Position numbers and translations under genes: made by a program
From: Monoplex corrugatus
Taxonomy: Eukaryota; Mollusca; Gastropoda; Littorinimorpha; Ranellidae
Direction: 5' to 3'
Length of the DNA: 64,000 nt
Assembly: GCA_030674185.1 (NCBI GenBank)
Contig: CM060312.1
Location: 73,709,237-73,773,236 of the forward strand
Shown: positions 30,188 through 42,744 of the stretch, piece by piece
Layout: the number at the start of each line of letters is the position of its first letter
Numbering within the stretch: the first letter of the stretch is position 1
The notes under the pieces: model-generated
Database searches by the model: none
What the model saw: the letters and a program-made list of their open reading frames with translations, nothing else
Told to the model about the DNA's origin: nothing

Positions 30188-32948
30188 CTTGCAATGGAGC
30201 GAACTTATTTTCTAGTTTTTTTCCAGCTTTCTTCAGGCGGTCAGACCTGACGGCTGACCTGCCTGCAGGAAGCCCGGGCTTAGGCCCTTTAAGTGCTGGA
30301 GGAGGGTTCTTCATTTCTACCAGCATTACTTTGGGCCCTCCTCCATTTCCTGTGGAGCTGCTCCCGGACGGCCGGGGCAGAAGGGCAGGTTTACCAAGGA
30401 GTCTAGGTTTCCCTGGGTTGCCAGTATTGACTGCTTTTGGCTGTTGAACAGCCTGGAAGGCAGTGGTTTTAACGCCCCTGCTGAGGGCCTTTGTGTCTTG
30501 CAATGTTTCAAAATTCGTCTTTGTCCATGTAGTGTCTGTTTGACAGGCTATGGATACTTGATGAACTGTTTTGACTACTGACGCGCAACTTTTGGTAGAC
30601 AAACTGCTGCCCTCTACCAACCTTTTGGCTTCGTGAAAAGGTAGGTTTTTTTTTCAGTTTTCAGTCGTTGAACGGCTTGTTCCTTTTGCCATACGGGGCA
30701 ATCTTTCGAGGATGATGGATGGTTACCTCCACAATTTATGCAGTTTAGTGGATCGTCGCATCTCCCCTCATGTGCCTCCTTGGCGCACTTTTCAGTTTCT
30801 GTGCATGTCCTTGATGTGGCCGAACTTGTGACAACGGAAGCGGCACATTGGTGATGGCACATACGACACTTTTACCTTCAAGTATCCAACTTTCAAGTCT
30901 TGGGGTATAGTAGGAGAGCAAAATGTAAGAAAGAGCGTGTTTGTAGGGATTTTGTCGGACCCTTTCTGGAACATGGCACGGCGTACCTCTACAACGCCCT
31001 GGCTTTTCAGTTCCGTTCGGATCTCCTCCTCCGACACTCCTCTCAGCTCAGGGCACCTTACGACTCCTTTGCTGCTGTTCAGTCCTTTGCGATCGGACTG
31101 CTTGCTGTCCTTGCACTCTGTCACAAGCAGACTGTGACAATGGTATAAGGGTTGCAACTCTTGTACAGCAGGGACTGTTAGGAGTTAATTACCTCCCTTT
31201 TGTTTACGGGGTTTTTTTGGTCTAGAGAGTAGCTGGCCAATTTCCGGTTGGCTGGGTGAGTGTTGGTTTATTATATTTAGTTAATAATAAATGATTTAAA
31301 TTGATGAGTCAATAAGGGAATAAAGGGGAAGGAGGTGTGACGCCTGTGACGTCAAAATCTGCAGATGGAGTCCATCTACCTCATTAGCATAGGTATAGAT
31401 TGACGGTTGAGGTTGATCGTTCTTATGCAGAAAGTCAAGATTTTCCCCTCTTGCTCTAGTGCTTTGGACTAGCCAAAGAACTTTTTGGGGGGGGGGAAAT
31501 GTCCTGGTGGGCAGTCTCGCCACAGCCAGTGTGGGGATAGGCAGCTTTAGATTTAAATGTTTAGTACATATTGTACTGTGTGCTGAATGTGGGTTCAGCT
31601 TGGGGCAGGGTTCTGCTAAGGAACGGATTCGTTTGACAGGTGTGGTTGTGTGAGTGAACCAGCCTGGGCAAGTTGCGACTGGAAGGAACAATATATTTTT
31701 TTTTTTGGTGGTGGATTTAATTGTGACTTGGACAATTATTCCCTGGAGTAGGGGTCTGTGTGAATCCACAGGAGAGATTGGTAAGGAAATTTAGATCTTT
31801 TTTTGGTGTTATTGTTGATGTTGGTGTGTGTGGACGTTCTGGTTGAGAGTGTTATAAATATTAAGGTCTGATTTCTTTTTTCCCTTATAGGTGTGGCGTA
31901 GGCTGAGCTGAGCTTGGGTGGTTAATGCACACATAGAGAGAATACTTTTGTTTATGTAAGCTTGTTATAAGAGTTAATAAATTATTTTATGTTGTTAAAT
32001 ATTGATTGTTTAGTGTAATGTTGTGTGACAGGAGAGAGTAAGTAGAATGCTCTTCCCCAGATCCAGTATTTAATGGACCAGTGTCCAGCGGCCAGCCAGC
32101 AGAGAGTGCTGAGGCGTACGACCGGAGGGGCACCAGGGGAGGCAGTTTGTAACGGTGGCAATCGCCGGGGTTTCCAGGCAGCAACACAGCTAAGTGAAGC
32201 TGACTTTTCTACTCCCCCTCTGTCTGTGTTGTTGGGGGCAATGATGACATTGTAGGACAATGTTGAACTTGTGTGTGATGTAGGAAACCATCCTTTGAAT
32301 TTAAGTAGACTCTGTGTGAGTGTGGAAGAGTGGATGAAAGGAAAATGTTTGTTCTTTTGCCTTAGTTTTTTTTGTTTTTGTTTCTGTTGATTAGAAATAA
32401 ATGTTGGGACTTGAACATATAGACTGGTCTTTTTGTACAGTTCAGTTATATGGTGGGTTGATGGGTCTGTTTCGGTAGGTTTGGTTGATGGTGTATGGGA
32501 TGAATGGAAGGTAGTTTGGTTGTGTAATGGTAGTATGGTGTTGGTTTTAGTGTGTGTGAATGATTCCAACCCTGTATGCAAAAAACCTAAATGTGAAGTG
32601 CTCATACTAAGTTTGTATAATATGTCCAGCCACTAGCAATCCCTAGACAGTATTAAGCTGGCGGTTTGTGACACACTCCACAAGGTAGTCTCCGTTTCGC
32701 AGCTTTTTAGTCGTTTTAGGGTTTCCTATTAGGGCTTGAAATCCCTTCTGTATGGCAAAGGGACTCAATTTCCAGAGAGGTTTTTCATCCTCAATGCCCG
32801 TCACTACTAGCCACGCCGCCCAAAAACCGGTTGCCCGTCTTGTTTCATCCTCGGAATCAGAGTCAATTTCATTATCTTGTTTTCTTTTTGGTTTTGTTTG
32901 GTTTTGACATGAGTGTAGGCTCAATGATGGCAGAAATGACTCGGTCAC
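30060..32948 (-). pseudogene. LINE ORF1 gag-like protein, split by an insert
   Basis: The N-terminal part (32948-32646) contains PLWKLSPFAIQKGFQALIG and LRNGDYLVECVTNRQL. The C-terminal part (31167-30060) contains RCPELRGVSEEEIRTELK and Cys/His knuckles (CRFRCHKFGH; CINCGGNHPSSSKDC). The two parts are separated by a 1.48-kb insert, and frameshifts occur near 30800 and 30620. This is an RNA-binding ORF1 of the I/Jockey type. Confidence 0.82.
31168..32646. mobile_element. 1.48-kb insert in LINE ORF1, possible solo LTR
   Basis: It starts TGTTAGGAG after a GGGAC flank and ends near CCCTAGACA, dividing the LINE ORF1 frame. It holds a TATAAAT near 31854, an AATAAA near 32396 and no protein frame with recognisable content. 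Size, TG start and control-like signals fit a solo LTR, but the end and the target duplication (perhaps GAC) are unclear. Confidence 0.5.
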
Positions 32949-33004
32949 CCCAGGAGAGCTGCCGTGCTGGGGAAGGGACAGTGGATGGCCAATCTCTTGG
33001 CGTC

Positions 33005-33360
33005 CGTCTGCTTGGAACCGTCCCGCATGAAACCAGACAATGTACTTTCACGACTGACTATCGTACAGTCACTCATCCCCTCGCCAAGTACCTCAAGCTT
33101 GGGATTACGGGTTGCTTACGGCAACCACTTGTGAACATGACGATGGGCATGAAGAAAATGGAAATGAGGTTGGGACCACACTTCGTCTAATCCCTCCCCC
33201 TTGACCTGTCCGACATGGGTAACCCTACCAGGGGCATTAATTTTTTTTATGCTGTTTAGAGTCCAGTCCACGTCAACAGCCTTGGTTATCGGGACTGTCA
33301 TTCAAAAAACACAAAGCTTTCTACCAAGTAGCCCCAGTCGGCATAGTAGCTCAAGGATGA
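33005..33360 (+). repeat. Dispersed repeat, uninterrupted copy
   Basis: Matches 34925-35122 joined to 37893-38035, the flanks of the hAT element. It serves as an empty-site reference for that insertion. No coding content recognised. Confidence 0.75.
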
Positions 33361-33603
33361 TTGCACAGGTGTTTTGTTGGAAAGGGCAGCCCTGCACAAA
33401 GCCCCAGTGTCAGTTGCATTGTGGAGGTCATTGTGCTCTGGCTGTGCGAGCAATCTTCATCAGACATGGTGAGGGAGGGGAAACGCCGCAGCAGGTGGAC
33501 GCTCATTGTGAAGGGGTATTCCTGTATCTAGCAGTTGGTTCCTGGCTGTCCACAGACAGGAATTCAGCTGCTGGAAATAAACCAGAGAACACTGGGTTAA
33601 TGG
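33360..33603 (+). pseudogene. Decayed copy of the last exon of the multi-exon family
   Basis: Closely resembles 19680-19930 (AGCCCTGCACAAAG, then the block ending AGAGAACACTGGGTTAA) but is broken by frameshifts, in-frame stops and a short deletion. It lies 0.4 kb beyond the LINE, on the same strand as the 5-prime exons at 24064. Confidence 0.65.
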
Positions 33604-33724
33604 GGAGTACTTTGTCTATATTTATGCCATTGTGTGATACTGATACTCATGTTTGATGATAGTGTGAAGCAATGAAAACATGTCCGTCTCATCTTACGAA
33701 TAACGTATGAGCTTGTACAAGTTC

Positions 33725-34475
33725 AGGTTCATACTGCTTATAGCCCAGCCGACAACTACAGCCATATCAGGGCTAACATACGTGAACATCAAAAACAACA
33801 CCCAGGTTAAAAGAAAAAGACAACAGTTAAAAACCATGCTCGCCATTACCCTTTCAAGTCTGAAAACACGTTTAAAGAATAACATGTTCAGACATGAAAT
33901 CATATTGGGTGAAATCTATTGATCTCTCGTAAAAACTGGAAAATCGCATCAGGAGGGACATCTCGGTAAAGGTTCTTTAATGAGTCCGCCGTGTAGTGCC
34001 AATGTCTCACATCGTACAAGTCCCAGCATTCAAGATGTCTGATGCTCAACAGCTTTTCACATGGTATACTCCTTGGGGCTTCTTCATATTTTGAAAGGTA
34101 CGAATGCGTGTAGGATGGGTGATTGTGGCCCGTGTGTAACCTACATAAAACTATCTCTTTCCTACGATTCCCCAAAACAGATGGGAGAATCTCATTCAGT
34201 TTGGGGCGGACTTGGGAAAGTTTGTTATCTGTTTATTCCAATCCTCCTGCCAGAAATTTCTCACATAACTGGGTACTTTGGATTTCACATCTGTATAAGG
34301 AATGAAGGACTTATAGCCTACATCTTTAACCCTTGTGGCACTCTTTGACAGACAGTTAGCCTTTTTATTGCCTCCAATACCAACATGGCCAAAAATCCAA
34401 GCAAAGGCAATGTGGTAATCGACACTTGTAAGAAGAAAATAGTTCTAAGTTTGAATTTCACAAGCTTTCGGTGAT
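33725..34475 (-). mobile_element. 5-prime-truncated I-like LINE, 3-prime end copy
   Basis: The minus-strand frame 34175-33900 holds RRKEIVLCRLHTGHNHPSYTH, matching the region after RNase H in the LINE at 25815. The 3-prime end carries the AGCCCAGCCGAC...GCCATATCAGGGCT motif (read on the + strand) at about 33742. Confidence 0.7.
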
Positions 34476-34482
34476 TTAGGTT

Positions 34483-34945
34483 CATATTCATATTGCTTAT
34501 TGCCCAGCCGACTGTTGGAGCCATATCAGGGCTAATATCACATTAAAAACGATACCCAAGCAAAAAGACAACAGTCAAAAACCAAGCTCACCATTACCCT
34601 TACCGGTCAAAAATACATTAAGAAAAACATTCTCATACGCAAAATTACATCAGATGAAATCTGTTGATCTCATGTACAAACTTAAAAATTGCATCTGGAG
34701 GGATGTCTCTGAAGGGGTTCTACAAGAAGTCTGCCGTATAGTGCCTATGTCACATCATGCAAGTCCCAACATTCAAGAAAAAGGTGTCTGATACTTAACG
34801 ACTTGTAACATGATGTACACCACGTTGCTTCTTTATTTTTCAAAAGATAGGAGTAAGGAATGAAGGATTCAGACAGATTTTCCTTTGTTCCCTTGAGGAT
34901 AGTCATTCTTATGGCGTCCGTCTGCCTGGAACCGTCCCACACAAT
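34483..34945 (-). mobile_element. Second truncated I-like LINE 3-prime end
   Basis: Directly follows the previous fragment, with the same 3-prime motif at about 34500 and a frame 34942-34745 that matches part of the same region. It is more decayed. Confidence 0.65.
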
Positions 34946-35122
34946 CCAGACAGTGTACTTTTACAATTAACTAATGTACAGCCATCCGTCCCAGGCCAAA
35001 TAACTCGAGCACTTGATTATGGGTTGCTTCTGGCAACCACTCGTGATTACAATGAAAATTGGAATGAAGGTGGGACCACGCTTCGTCCCTCCCTCCCCCT
35101 GTCCTGACCCTCCAACCTCTCC

Positions 35123-37892
35123 CAGACCTGCCAACCAGTACGATTTTGGCGTATTATTTTACGATCATAATTAAATAATACTAAATTACGATCGAGTAAA
35201 AAATGATACGATGCAAAAAAACAAAAACAAAAAAAAAAACGATTATAGGTCTAGTAGTGACTTTGAGCCGAGAGCGCCACTGAGAAGACAATCACGATCG
35301 GTAAACAAGTGGACTATGGGCGCAGCCATGTTTGTTATTATAAATGAGAATCTCGTCAAACGAGAGTCTCGTACTGGGTCAAACGAAAGTCTTGTACCGA
35401 CTGTGAGACTTCCGTTTTTGCAAAAAGAAAATGGCGACACGAGGTAGACCTCGTGGTAGTGGCAAAGGAAAACGTGGTGGTGAAGCTGCTTTGGGCACCG
35501 GCAGTGAAAGTGTACAGAAAAAGGCAAAAAGAGAACAAAAGTTCATCCAGTCGTACTCACAAGAGTACCCATGCATCACTGCATCGAAAGTGGGAAGCAC
35601 ATATGCAAGGTGCAGTGCTTGTGAGTTCGATTTTCTAGTTTCGCATGGCGGGATCGACGATGTAAAAAAGCACGTGACTTCGTTGAGGCACATTGCAAAG
35701 GCATCAGCCTTAAGAAACACCTCTTCTCTTGTTGATTATATTCAAAGAACTGAAGATACTGATCTCCAGCCCATTCGTGCAGAGGCATATTTCACGGCGT
35801 TTTTGGTGGAACACAACGTGCCACTTTCAGCCTCTGACCATGCTGGACAGTTGTTTAAGAAGATGTTTCCTGACAGCAACATAGCAGATACCTACAGTTC
35901 TGCAAGAACAAAAACCACATCCATTGTGAAGGAATGTGTTGAAGATAGTAAGGCTGAACTTGTGCAGTGCATGAAGGGACCCTTTGTGTTAGGTACTGAT
36001 GGTAGTCAGGAGGGGGAAGACAAGTTCTTTCCCATTGTTGTGAGAGCTGTGGATCCCCATGGAACTATCAAAACTGAACTGCTCAGTGTCCCCTCATGTG
36101 AGACGTCAGCCACTGGAGAACACATCTTTCAGTTGTTGGACTCTGAGCTAAGGGCTTACCAGATAGACTGGAGGAACTGCCTGGCATTTGTAACCGACAA
36201 TGCCAATGTCATGATTGGGGTCAACAAAGGTGTCGTCTCGTTCATCAGAGACAAGCATCCAGAGACATTCTTGGCCAGATGTGTATGCCATCTCCTTAGT
36301 CTGACTGTGAAGAAAGCCATGAAGGAGTCTAGCAAGTTTGACCTTGATGACACAATGCGTCAACTGGCCTGGTATTTCTCCAAGAGCACTGGCAGACAGC
36401 AACGCCTGAAGCAGATCCAGGAGGAACTAGGCTTGCCAGAGCACAAGGTTGTTGAGCATGTTCCCACCCGATGGCTCTCTCTTGGGGCTGCCTTGGACAG
36501 AGCAGTTGAGCAGTGGAACGCTTTGGACAAATTCTTCAAGGAAGAATGCAGTGTGAAGACATCACATGCTTCAAGTACATCTAGTTCTGACCCACCTATG
36601 AGGCAAAAACTCGGGATTTCTTCCGGCGCAAGACCACCAAATTGTATGTCTTGTTCTATGCAACAGTCTTGGAGGTGTTCAACCAAGTCAACAAACTTGA
36701 ACAGACCGACAGCGCCAGAATCCATCTGATCAAGAGAGACATGGAACGACTGTACAGACGCCTGCTTGTCAGTTATCTGAAGCCAGCTGCTCTGAACAAT
36801 GGGGCCCTGATGGATGTGGACTTCAAATCCTCATACAACATGAAGCGTGATGAAGACATCTTCATTGGTAGCACCACCCGAGAACACCTGGACTGTGTGG
36901 AAAGTAAGCAGCAGCAGATCTTCATGGAGAATGTGAAGACATTCTACAAGGAGGCATGCAAGTACATGAAAGAGAAGCTGAACCTGGCCGAGGAAACTCT
37001 ATGGAAACATGCAGAGCTTGCGGATGTGAACCTGCAGAAGTCAGTTCAAGCATCTTCTTTGAAATACTTCTTGAAGAAGTTCCCATGCACTCTGCCACCT
37101 AACACAACCCCTGATGAGCTGGAGGGAGAGTTTCTGGAGTACCAGGCAGCAGAACTTCCACCTGTGGTGTTGAACCAGCCATCAGCAGAACTGCAGTGGA
37201 AGGAGATTGGTGCCATGAAAGATCACAATGGTGCCACTAGACTGAAACATCTGTCCCAGTTCATGCTGTCAATTCTCCTCATCCCTGTGTCCAACTGTGG
37301 GTGTGAGAGAATCTTCAGTCAAGTGCGAAGAAACAAGACTGACTTTCGGGGATCCATAGGGGCAAAGACATTGGATGCTCTCATGGTTCTGAAGTCCAAG
37401 AAAGGGGGCCCATGCTACAAAGCAGTGTTCTCTGATGAGCTCTTGAAAAAGTGCAAGTCAGCTACCAAAAGGCAGCACACTGAGCACAGTGCAACAAGCT
37501 CTACCGACACAACTCAGTAACTTTCAAAGTGTGCCTTGTTGGCTTCAAATTGTCATTTTGACAATGCAGTTTGTAGCGAAGCAGACATTAGAATTTATGT
37601 TTTTTGAGTGAATCATATGTGATTGTGCCTCAGTGGAGACAGACACTGGAACTCATAGTGATCAATATATGTGGAAAACAGACACTTGAACTCAGAATTT
37701 GTGATGCATGTGAAAAAAGACATTAGAAGTGATACATGTGAAAATATGTGTTCCTGGAGCACAAATGACGAGACGAATCTACTTTATGAGGTATATAATT
37801 CTTTGTATACTTGGAATACTACTGTTTTTGAAAAAATACTATAAAAAATTTATAAAGGTACTATTGCAGGCTTAGAGGGGTTGGCAGGTCTG
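35123..37892 (+). mobile_element. hAT-superfamily DNA transposon with perfect 14-base TIRs
   Basis: CAGACCTGCCAACC at 35123-35136 and its exact complement at 37879-37892 bound a 2770-base element. CTCTCC flanks both ends (35117-35122 and 37893-37898). The uninterrupted repeat at 33005-33360 shows the empty site with a single CTGTCC. It holds one transposase gene with a single frameshift. Confidence 0.88.
35431..37520 (+). pseudogene. hAT transposase, one frameshift
   Basis: The first frame (ATG 35431) covers about 390 good residues: a BED-like finger with C61, C64, H81 and H87, a candidate catalytic D190 in LGTDGSQEG, and D256 in VTDNANVM, then CVCHLLSLTVKKA. Near 36590 the frame shifts and homology goes on in another frame to TAA at 37518-37520, with the C-terminal dimerisation block LLIPVSNCGCERIFSQVRRNKTDF. 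The host cell role of hAT transposase is cut-and-paste movement between the TIRs. With one break only, this copy died recently. Confidence 0.85.
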
Positions 37893-38120
37893 CTCTCCGA
37901 CATGAGTAACCCTATCAGAGGCATCCATTTGAACTGCAAAGTTAGCTTCCCTGGTTATCAGGACTACAACTAGCGAAGAAACAAAGCTTTCTAACCAGTA
38001 GCTCCTGTCGGTGTAGTTCAAGGGATCACGACGACTTCAAGCCTCCCAACCACTACAAGATGGTAGTCTCCTCTGGGAGTGAGAGGAAGGAGTTTTCTTA
38101 TACAGTGTGTTTGTGAATTT

Positions 38121-38195
38121 ACAGTGTCTGTGGTGTAGTGGCAACACATTGATCAGTTCATGGTCAAAGACCCAGGTTCAAGTCCTGGCAGGCAC
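38121..38195 (+). ncRNA. tRNA-derived SINE head
   Basis: Box A-like TGGTGTAGTGG at 38131-38141 and box B-like GGTTCAAGTCC at 38175-38185, 34 bases apart, in a tRNA-sized segment. It lacks a clean cloverleaf acceptor stem, so I call it a SINE head and not a tRNA gene. A (TG)n tract follows at 38273-38297. Confidence 0.6.
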
Positions 38196-38273
38196 GATTC
38201 TCTTCAGACCACTGTATTGTGTACTCGAATTTGTATACGTGTGTGCCTGCTTCTCGTTTTCTCATCTTTCAGA

Positions 38274-38304
<31 letters not shown>

Positions 38305-38319
38305 ACTCCGTATGTATCT

Positions 38320-39640
38320 AGATGACCCCAATGCAAACAAATACATTACCCAAATGGAATATACACAGAAGCCTCTTCATCAGCAAGCCCTATGTCGTGC
38401 CTGCCTGTTGCAATACATGGTAACTGAGCACCTCATAGACTCTGGCTAAACTCTCAAGGGACTCGGAGAAGGTCTAGCCCAAAGAAATGCGGCACGCAGG
38501 TCCACCAGCATGTGGACATGCCCTGGTGCCAACGACCCAGACCCTCATCTAAGGATAAATAGCACCAGTCTTGTGGGTGTCTCGGGAAAAATCAAGGCTG
38601 ACAGTAAACCCTGATAGAAAATCACCACAGCCTTGGTGTCTTGGGACAGATCAATGCTAAGACAGTAAACACTGACAGAAAATCCGCCCTTTCACCCAAC
38701 TGCCTAGTGGATAATCATGGGAATGACAAAGGCTAGAAGCAAGTCGTACAAAACTGCTGGAAGGCAATGACAAACCTCCATTGTATCATCTGAAGTAAAT
38801 CACTGCCAGACGCAAAAAAATCTGCATAAACGATTTAAATAGGGATCCACTAGAGCACCTTTGTCCGGTAGGGGATGTCCTGATGTACAGGAGACACCAG
38901 ATTGTCATCAAGTTACTGTGATCAGATTTAAATATATAAAAACTGCAAATGGACTGCGGACACACATGAAAAGAGGTTATCATTATTGTGGTTTAAAACC
39001 CAGCGACCGGCGTAGAGACACATCAGGGATATAAGAGTTTCAATAAACACACAATACTTCAACTTAAATACACATATAAATACGTTCGTGCACATAATGA
39101 TAATCTAAGGAAATGCCCCTAGCATTGACCACTATCGAATTTATCACATGGGGGATTTAAAGAACATACCCGAATACAAATTTAAACATAACAAAGGATT
39201 CTAAAGCATATACAAACACGCCTAAATTACCTAACTCGCTTCTGCATATCTCATTTCTCTTGAACAAAAAATGCACTTAATCCATGTACCCAGTTATCAA
39301 TCCTAAGAGAAAGTACATTATTGCTGTTTAAAGCCCAGCCGACTGCATACAGCCATATCAGGGTTATAACCATTTCAAAACATACACAATACTTCAACAT
39401 TGAAAAAAAGAAGAAAAGAAAATGAAGTACACATATGAATACGTTTGCACACATAAGAAGAGGCCCCTGGCGTCGACCGCTTCAATTTATCACACTGGGA
39501 ATTTGAAAAAACATATCTGAATGCAACTTTAAACATAAATAAATTGAAACATATATAAAAACGGGCCTAAACTATCAAAATTGCTTCCGCATATCACATT
39601 TCCAGTCAATAATACATGTACCTGATTATCAATCCTAAGA
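38320..39640. other. Repeat-rich non-coding stretch
   Basis: No gene. Two minus-strand I-like LINE 3-prime ends, both with the AAACCCAGCSAC or AAGCCCAGCCGACT motif and CATATCAGGG, occur near 38990-39060 and 39325-39400. The part 38330-38800 looks like a repeat but I cannot name it. Confidence 0.5.
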
Positions 39641-41410
39641 GGAAGTACGTAAGACCAGCAAGGAAATGATAGGAAGAAATGACAAAGCAAAGGAATAAAG
39701 CAGAAATAAAGAGAGTGACAGAAACGAGGAAATTTCTGGTACAGGACTTCCAGAAAGTGGGGATACTATTCATACTGAAAGAACCCCAGGCATCCCCACG
39801 GGACAGAAAGAGGGGGTAGGCATCATAATGGACATTGACATGTCAAAGGATACTGGGATATATATTTTTTTTATCTGACCAAGTTTTATTAATTAGATTG
39901 GCTGGCAAGCCATCTTATATCAACAAACATCCAAGTACATGCACCAACATCCACAAGCACTGAGGAAGAAACTGACACCTATGTAGAATTAGAGACAGCT
40001 AAGGCTCGGTGTAAATCACATGACATTACAATAATAATGGGAGTTTTTAATGCTCAAGTGGGACAGGAGAAGTACACAACATAGTTAGACCTCAAGGCCT
40101 TGGCAGGCAAAATAAAAGGGGAGAGGAACTTGTTGAGCGGGCACAAGTAAATAAATTCATTATAGGAAATACTTGGTAAGTTGGTTTGAGCAACCTAACA
40201 GAAGAAACATGGATGAATGCAGGAGGCAGCACAAGAAATCAAATCAATTACGCCTGGATAAATAAAAGATTAAGGAATTAATTCTTTACTGATAGTAAAA
40301 ACATCGTCAGGCAAGGACTGCAACAGTGACCCCAATCCTGTAATGAAAAGATTCAGGCTGAAACTGAAAAGAAAATGAACCAAAAAATAACATCAAACTC
40401 AGTCTTGGACTCTTAAAGACAGACGAATCAACTCGTGCAGAATTTAGTGTATGTGTTCAAAACAACTTCAGCGGCCTGAAGGATGCTGGTGATAGTGAGG
40501 AATAATGGACAAATCTGAGAAAATTGATAAATGAAAGTTGTGAAGAAATTTCTAGATTTGAAAGAAAAGCAAAGAACTGGAAGACCAAAGAAATTTTCAG
40601 CTTTACAGATGGATGGAGAGGGGTAAAGGAAGAACACAAGATACGTAATGAAATCAGTACTACGTGCAGTGAAGCTAAAGAAGCATGGCTAGAAACAAAG
40701 TGCAAAGAAATAGAAGACAGACACAAAACAAACCCCAAGTTTATGTAGAGAAACATTAAAGAAATTGTCCACAGGAAAAAAGAAGAATAGTACGATTGTT
40801 ATAGGGCAAAAAACAACAACAAAATACTAGACAGATGGGGAGAGTCCAGTAAAGATCTTTTTGACACAGACAGAAAGGAGGAACACATTGCAACAAAGAA
40901 TGCGGAAGGACCACCAAAAATGCAAGATGAAGTTGGAGCAGCACTGAAAAAGATGAAACCAGAAAAAGCTTCAGGTCCAGACTATATTACTATAAAAAGA
41001 TAGTGGCTTTAAATGAATTTGCTATTCAGAAAGCAAAGCCAAATAAGATTGAGGCAGCCGAGATGTGGTTTCTAAGAAGAATGTTGAAAGTTCCATGGAT
41101 AGCAAAGAAAACAAACGAGACAGTCTTGATGGAGGCAAGACAGGATCATTCATAGGGAAGATTAGGAAAAGACAGGCAACATTTATAGGCCATTTTATGA
41201 AGAAAGGGGAATTGGAGCACCTGGTCACAGTGGGAAAGCTGGAGGGAAAGAGAACACCAGGTAGACCCAAGAAGAAAATATTGGACGGACTTGCAGAGTG
41301 GCTGAAGACAGAGAGGGTGGAGGGGGTGATTGTGGCAACAAGGGATAGAAACATATGGAAGGCCATGATTGCCAACGCCATGTGGCAAGGCACTTGATGA
41401 TGATGAACCT
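39640..41410 (+). mobile_element. RTE-like LINE remnant, + strand
   Basis: Degenerate frames around 39910-40300 read like an endonuclease (VELETAKARCKSHDITIIMGVFNAQVG), 40900-41000 like the RT start (ALKKMKPEKASGPDYI), and 41040-41397 like the RTE C-terminus (AAEMWFLRRMLKVPW, FIGHFMKKGELEHLV, GRPKKKILDGLAEW). The 3-prime end has TGATGATGATG at about 41394-41404. The central RT is missing. Confidence 0.75.
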
Positions 41411-41499
41411 GTCTCAGTGTTGTGCATTTGCTGTTATTTTGCATGAGGAAATTTTTCTTCTTTGTTTGTTTGTTTTTTTACCGATTACCACTTCAGTCT

Positions 41500-42350
41500 T
41501 CTTGCTATTTAGTTCCAGCACTATATTTTTGCTTTCTACTTCTACATGTATTATGTTTCAAGATTTTGTAGGTATTTTTCATTTTCTGCTATTAGAACAG
41601 TGTCATCTGCATAACAAAGATCGTCATCTGCGTAATGAAGATTGTTCATCATTTTTCCTCCAACCTTTATCCCAGGGCATTTTTCTTGGTTTCTCATAAT
41701 GGTTTCGCTGTAAACTGGAAAATCTGGGGACAGAACACATTCCTGCCTAACCCCTCTTTTGATATTTTGGAGAGTTAGTATTGTTTATTGTCATTGCTGC
41801 TGTTGGTTCCCAATACATATTTATGATTCTTCTTAGATCTTTTCCATCAACACTGAGCCTTTCTAGTTGGTTGATCAATTGTTCGTGTCTTACCCGATCA
41901 AAAGCTTTGGTATAATCAACAAAACACAAATATAAATCCTTATTCATCTCGACTGACTTTCTATGAGATTTCTTAGGATGTAAATATGGCATTAACAGTT
42001 CCTTTCCCTCTGACAAATCCATTGTTCTGCTATTTCTCCTTTGCTGCTGTTCCTTGTCCTCATCATGAATATTCTTAATAGAGTTTCTGTTATATGACTC
42101 ATCAAGCTGATTGAATGATGAGTTTGCATTCTAGAACCCCTGCATTCTATAACCCCTGTTTTCTTTGGAAGTGCAATGAAAAATCATTTTGACATATCTT
42201 TAGGGATTTTTCTGGGGTCATAAATTTTGTTTAGAAGAACTGTTATTTTTTCAATACCAAATTCACCTAGGGCCTCAATCATTTCTGGTAATTATTGACC
42301 ACAAGGCTTTTTCAATGCTGCTCTAACTTCATCTTTCTGTACATTTATAC
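41500..42350 (-). mobile_element. RTE-like reverse transcriptase remnant, minus strand
   Basis: Minus-strand frames hold LCFVDYTKAFDRVRHEQLINQL and, further on, a YADD box (near 41617-41630), with several stops. It covers the RT core that the + strand RTE remnant next to it lacks, but is in the opposite orientation, so the two are separate or rearranged copies. Confidence 0.7.
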
Positions 42351-42409
42351 ACACACATGTATATCTTTATACATTAATATCTATACACATACACTGCTAC
42401 TGTTATTGT

Positions 42410-42475
42410 TTAATTAACGCCCAGCCGACTGTGCACAGCCATATCAGGGCTATAACCATCTCAAAACTTACGTCA
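42410..42475 (-). repeat. I-like LINE 3-prime end
   Basis: Carries AACGCCCAGCCGACTGTGCACAGCCATATCAGGGCT-type sequence split over 42417-42450, the same 3-prime signature as the LINE at 25815. Another copy is at about 44980-45020. Confidence 0.6.
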
Positions 42476-42744
42476 TAACTCACTGGAGAAAAACAAAGAA
42501 CACCTGGAAAAGAAAATTATGGATATTAGTGCATTCACGCACAGACTCCTTTGGGCAGCTACGTCACTAATGGAGAGCAATTCCAACCACGATGACCATT
42601 CATCAACCCTCTGGCTCTTCGGCCGAGTAGGTAGGACTCTGTCCAATGACATGTTGCCTTGATGCCACAACGTGCGAGCTTGACAAGGAGTTTTCTGCAG
42701 ATCGATGACAACTGTCAGGGTGACCTTTGTCTGAAAAACATCAT

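Larger units (their letters stand above)
25815..32948 (-). mobile_element. I-like non-LTR retrotransposon (LINE), near full length, with nested insertions
   Basis: Reading on the minus strand: ORF1 gag-like, overlapping endonuclease, reverse transcriptase, RNase H, then a 3-prime end with the motif that reads GCCATATCAGGGCT on the + strand (25858-25872). Removing the inserts at 28656-29150 and 31168-32646 leaves about 5.2 kb, close to full length for I-superfamily LINEs. Several frameshifts show it is dead. Solo 3-prime ends of the same family recur at 33725, 34483, 39000, 39330, 42415 and 44985. Confidence 0.85.

Noticed and set aside
30136..30447. 103-codon + strand frame opposite LINE ORF1
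   Set aside because: It is the antisense shadow of the LINE gag-like frame on the minus strand.
32433..32636. 67-codon frame in the 1.48-kb insert
   Set aside because: Val/Gly/Trp-rich composition from GT-rich DNA; no motif seen.
38121..38195. A functional tRNA gene
   Set aside because: Boxes A and B are present, but I could not form a full acceptor stem, and SINE-like sequence follows.
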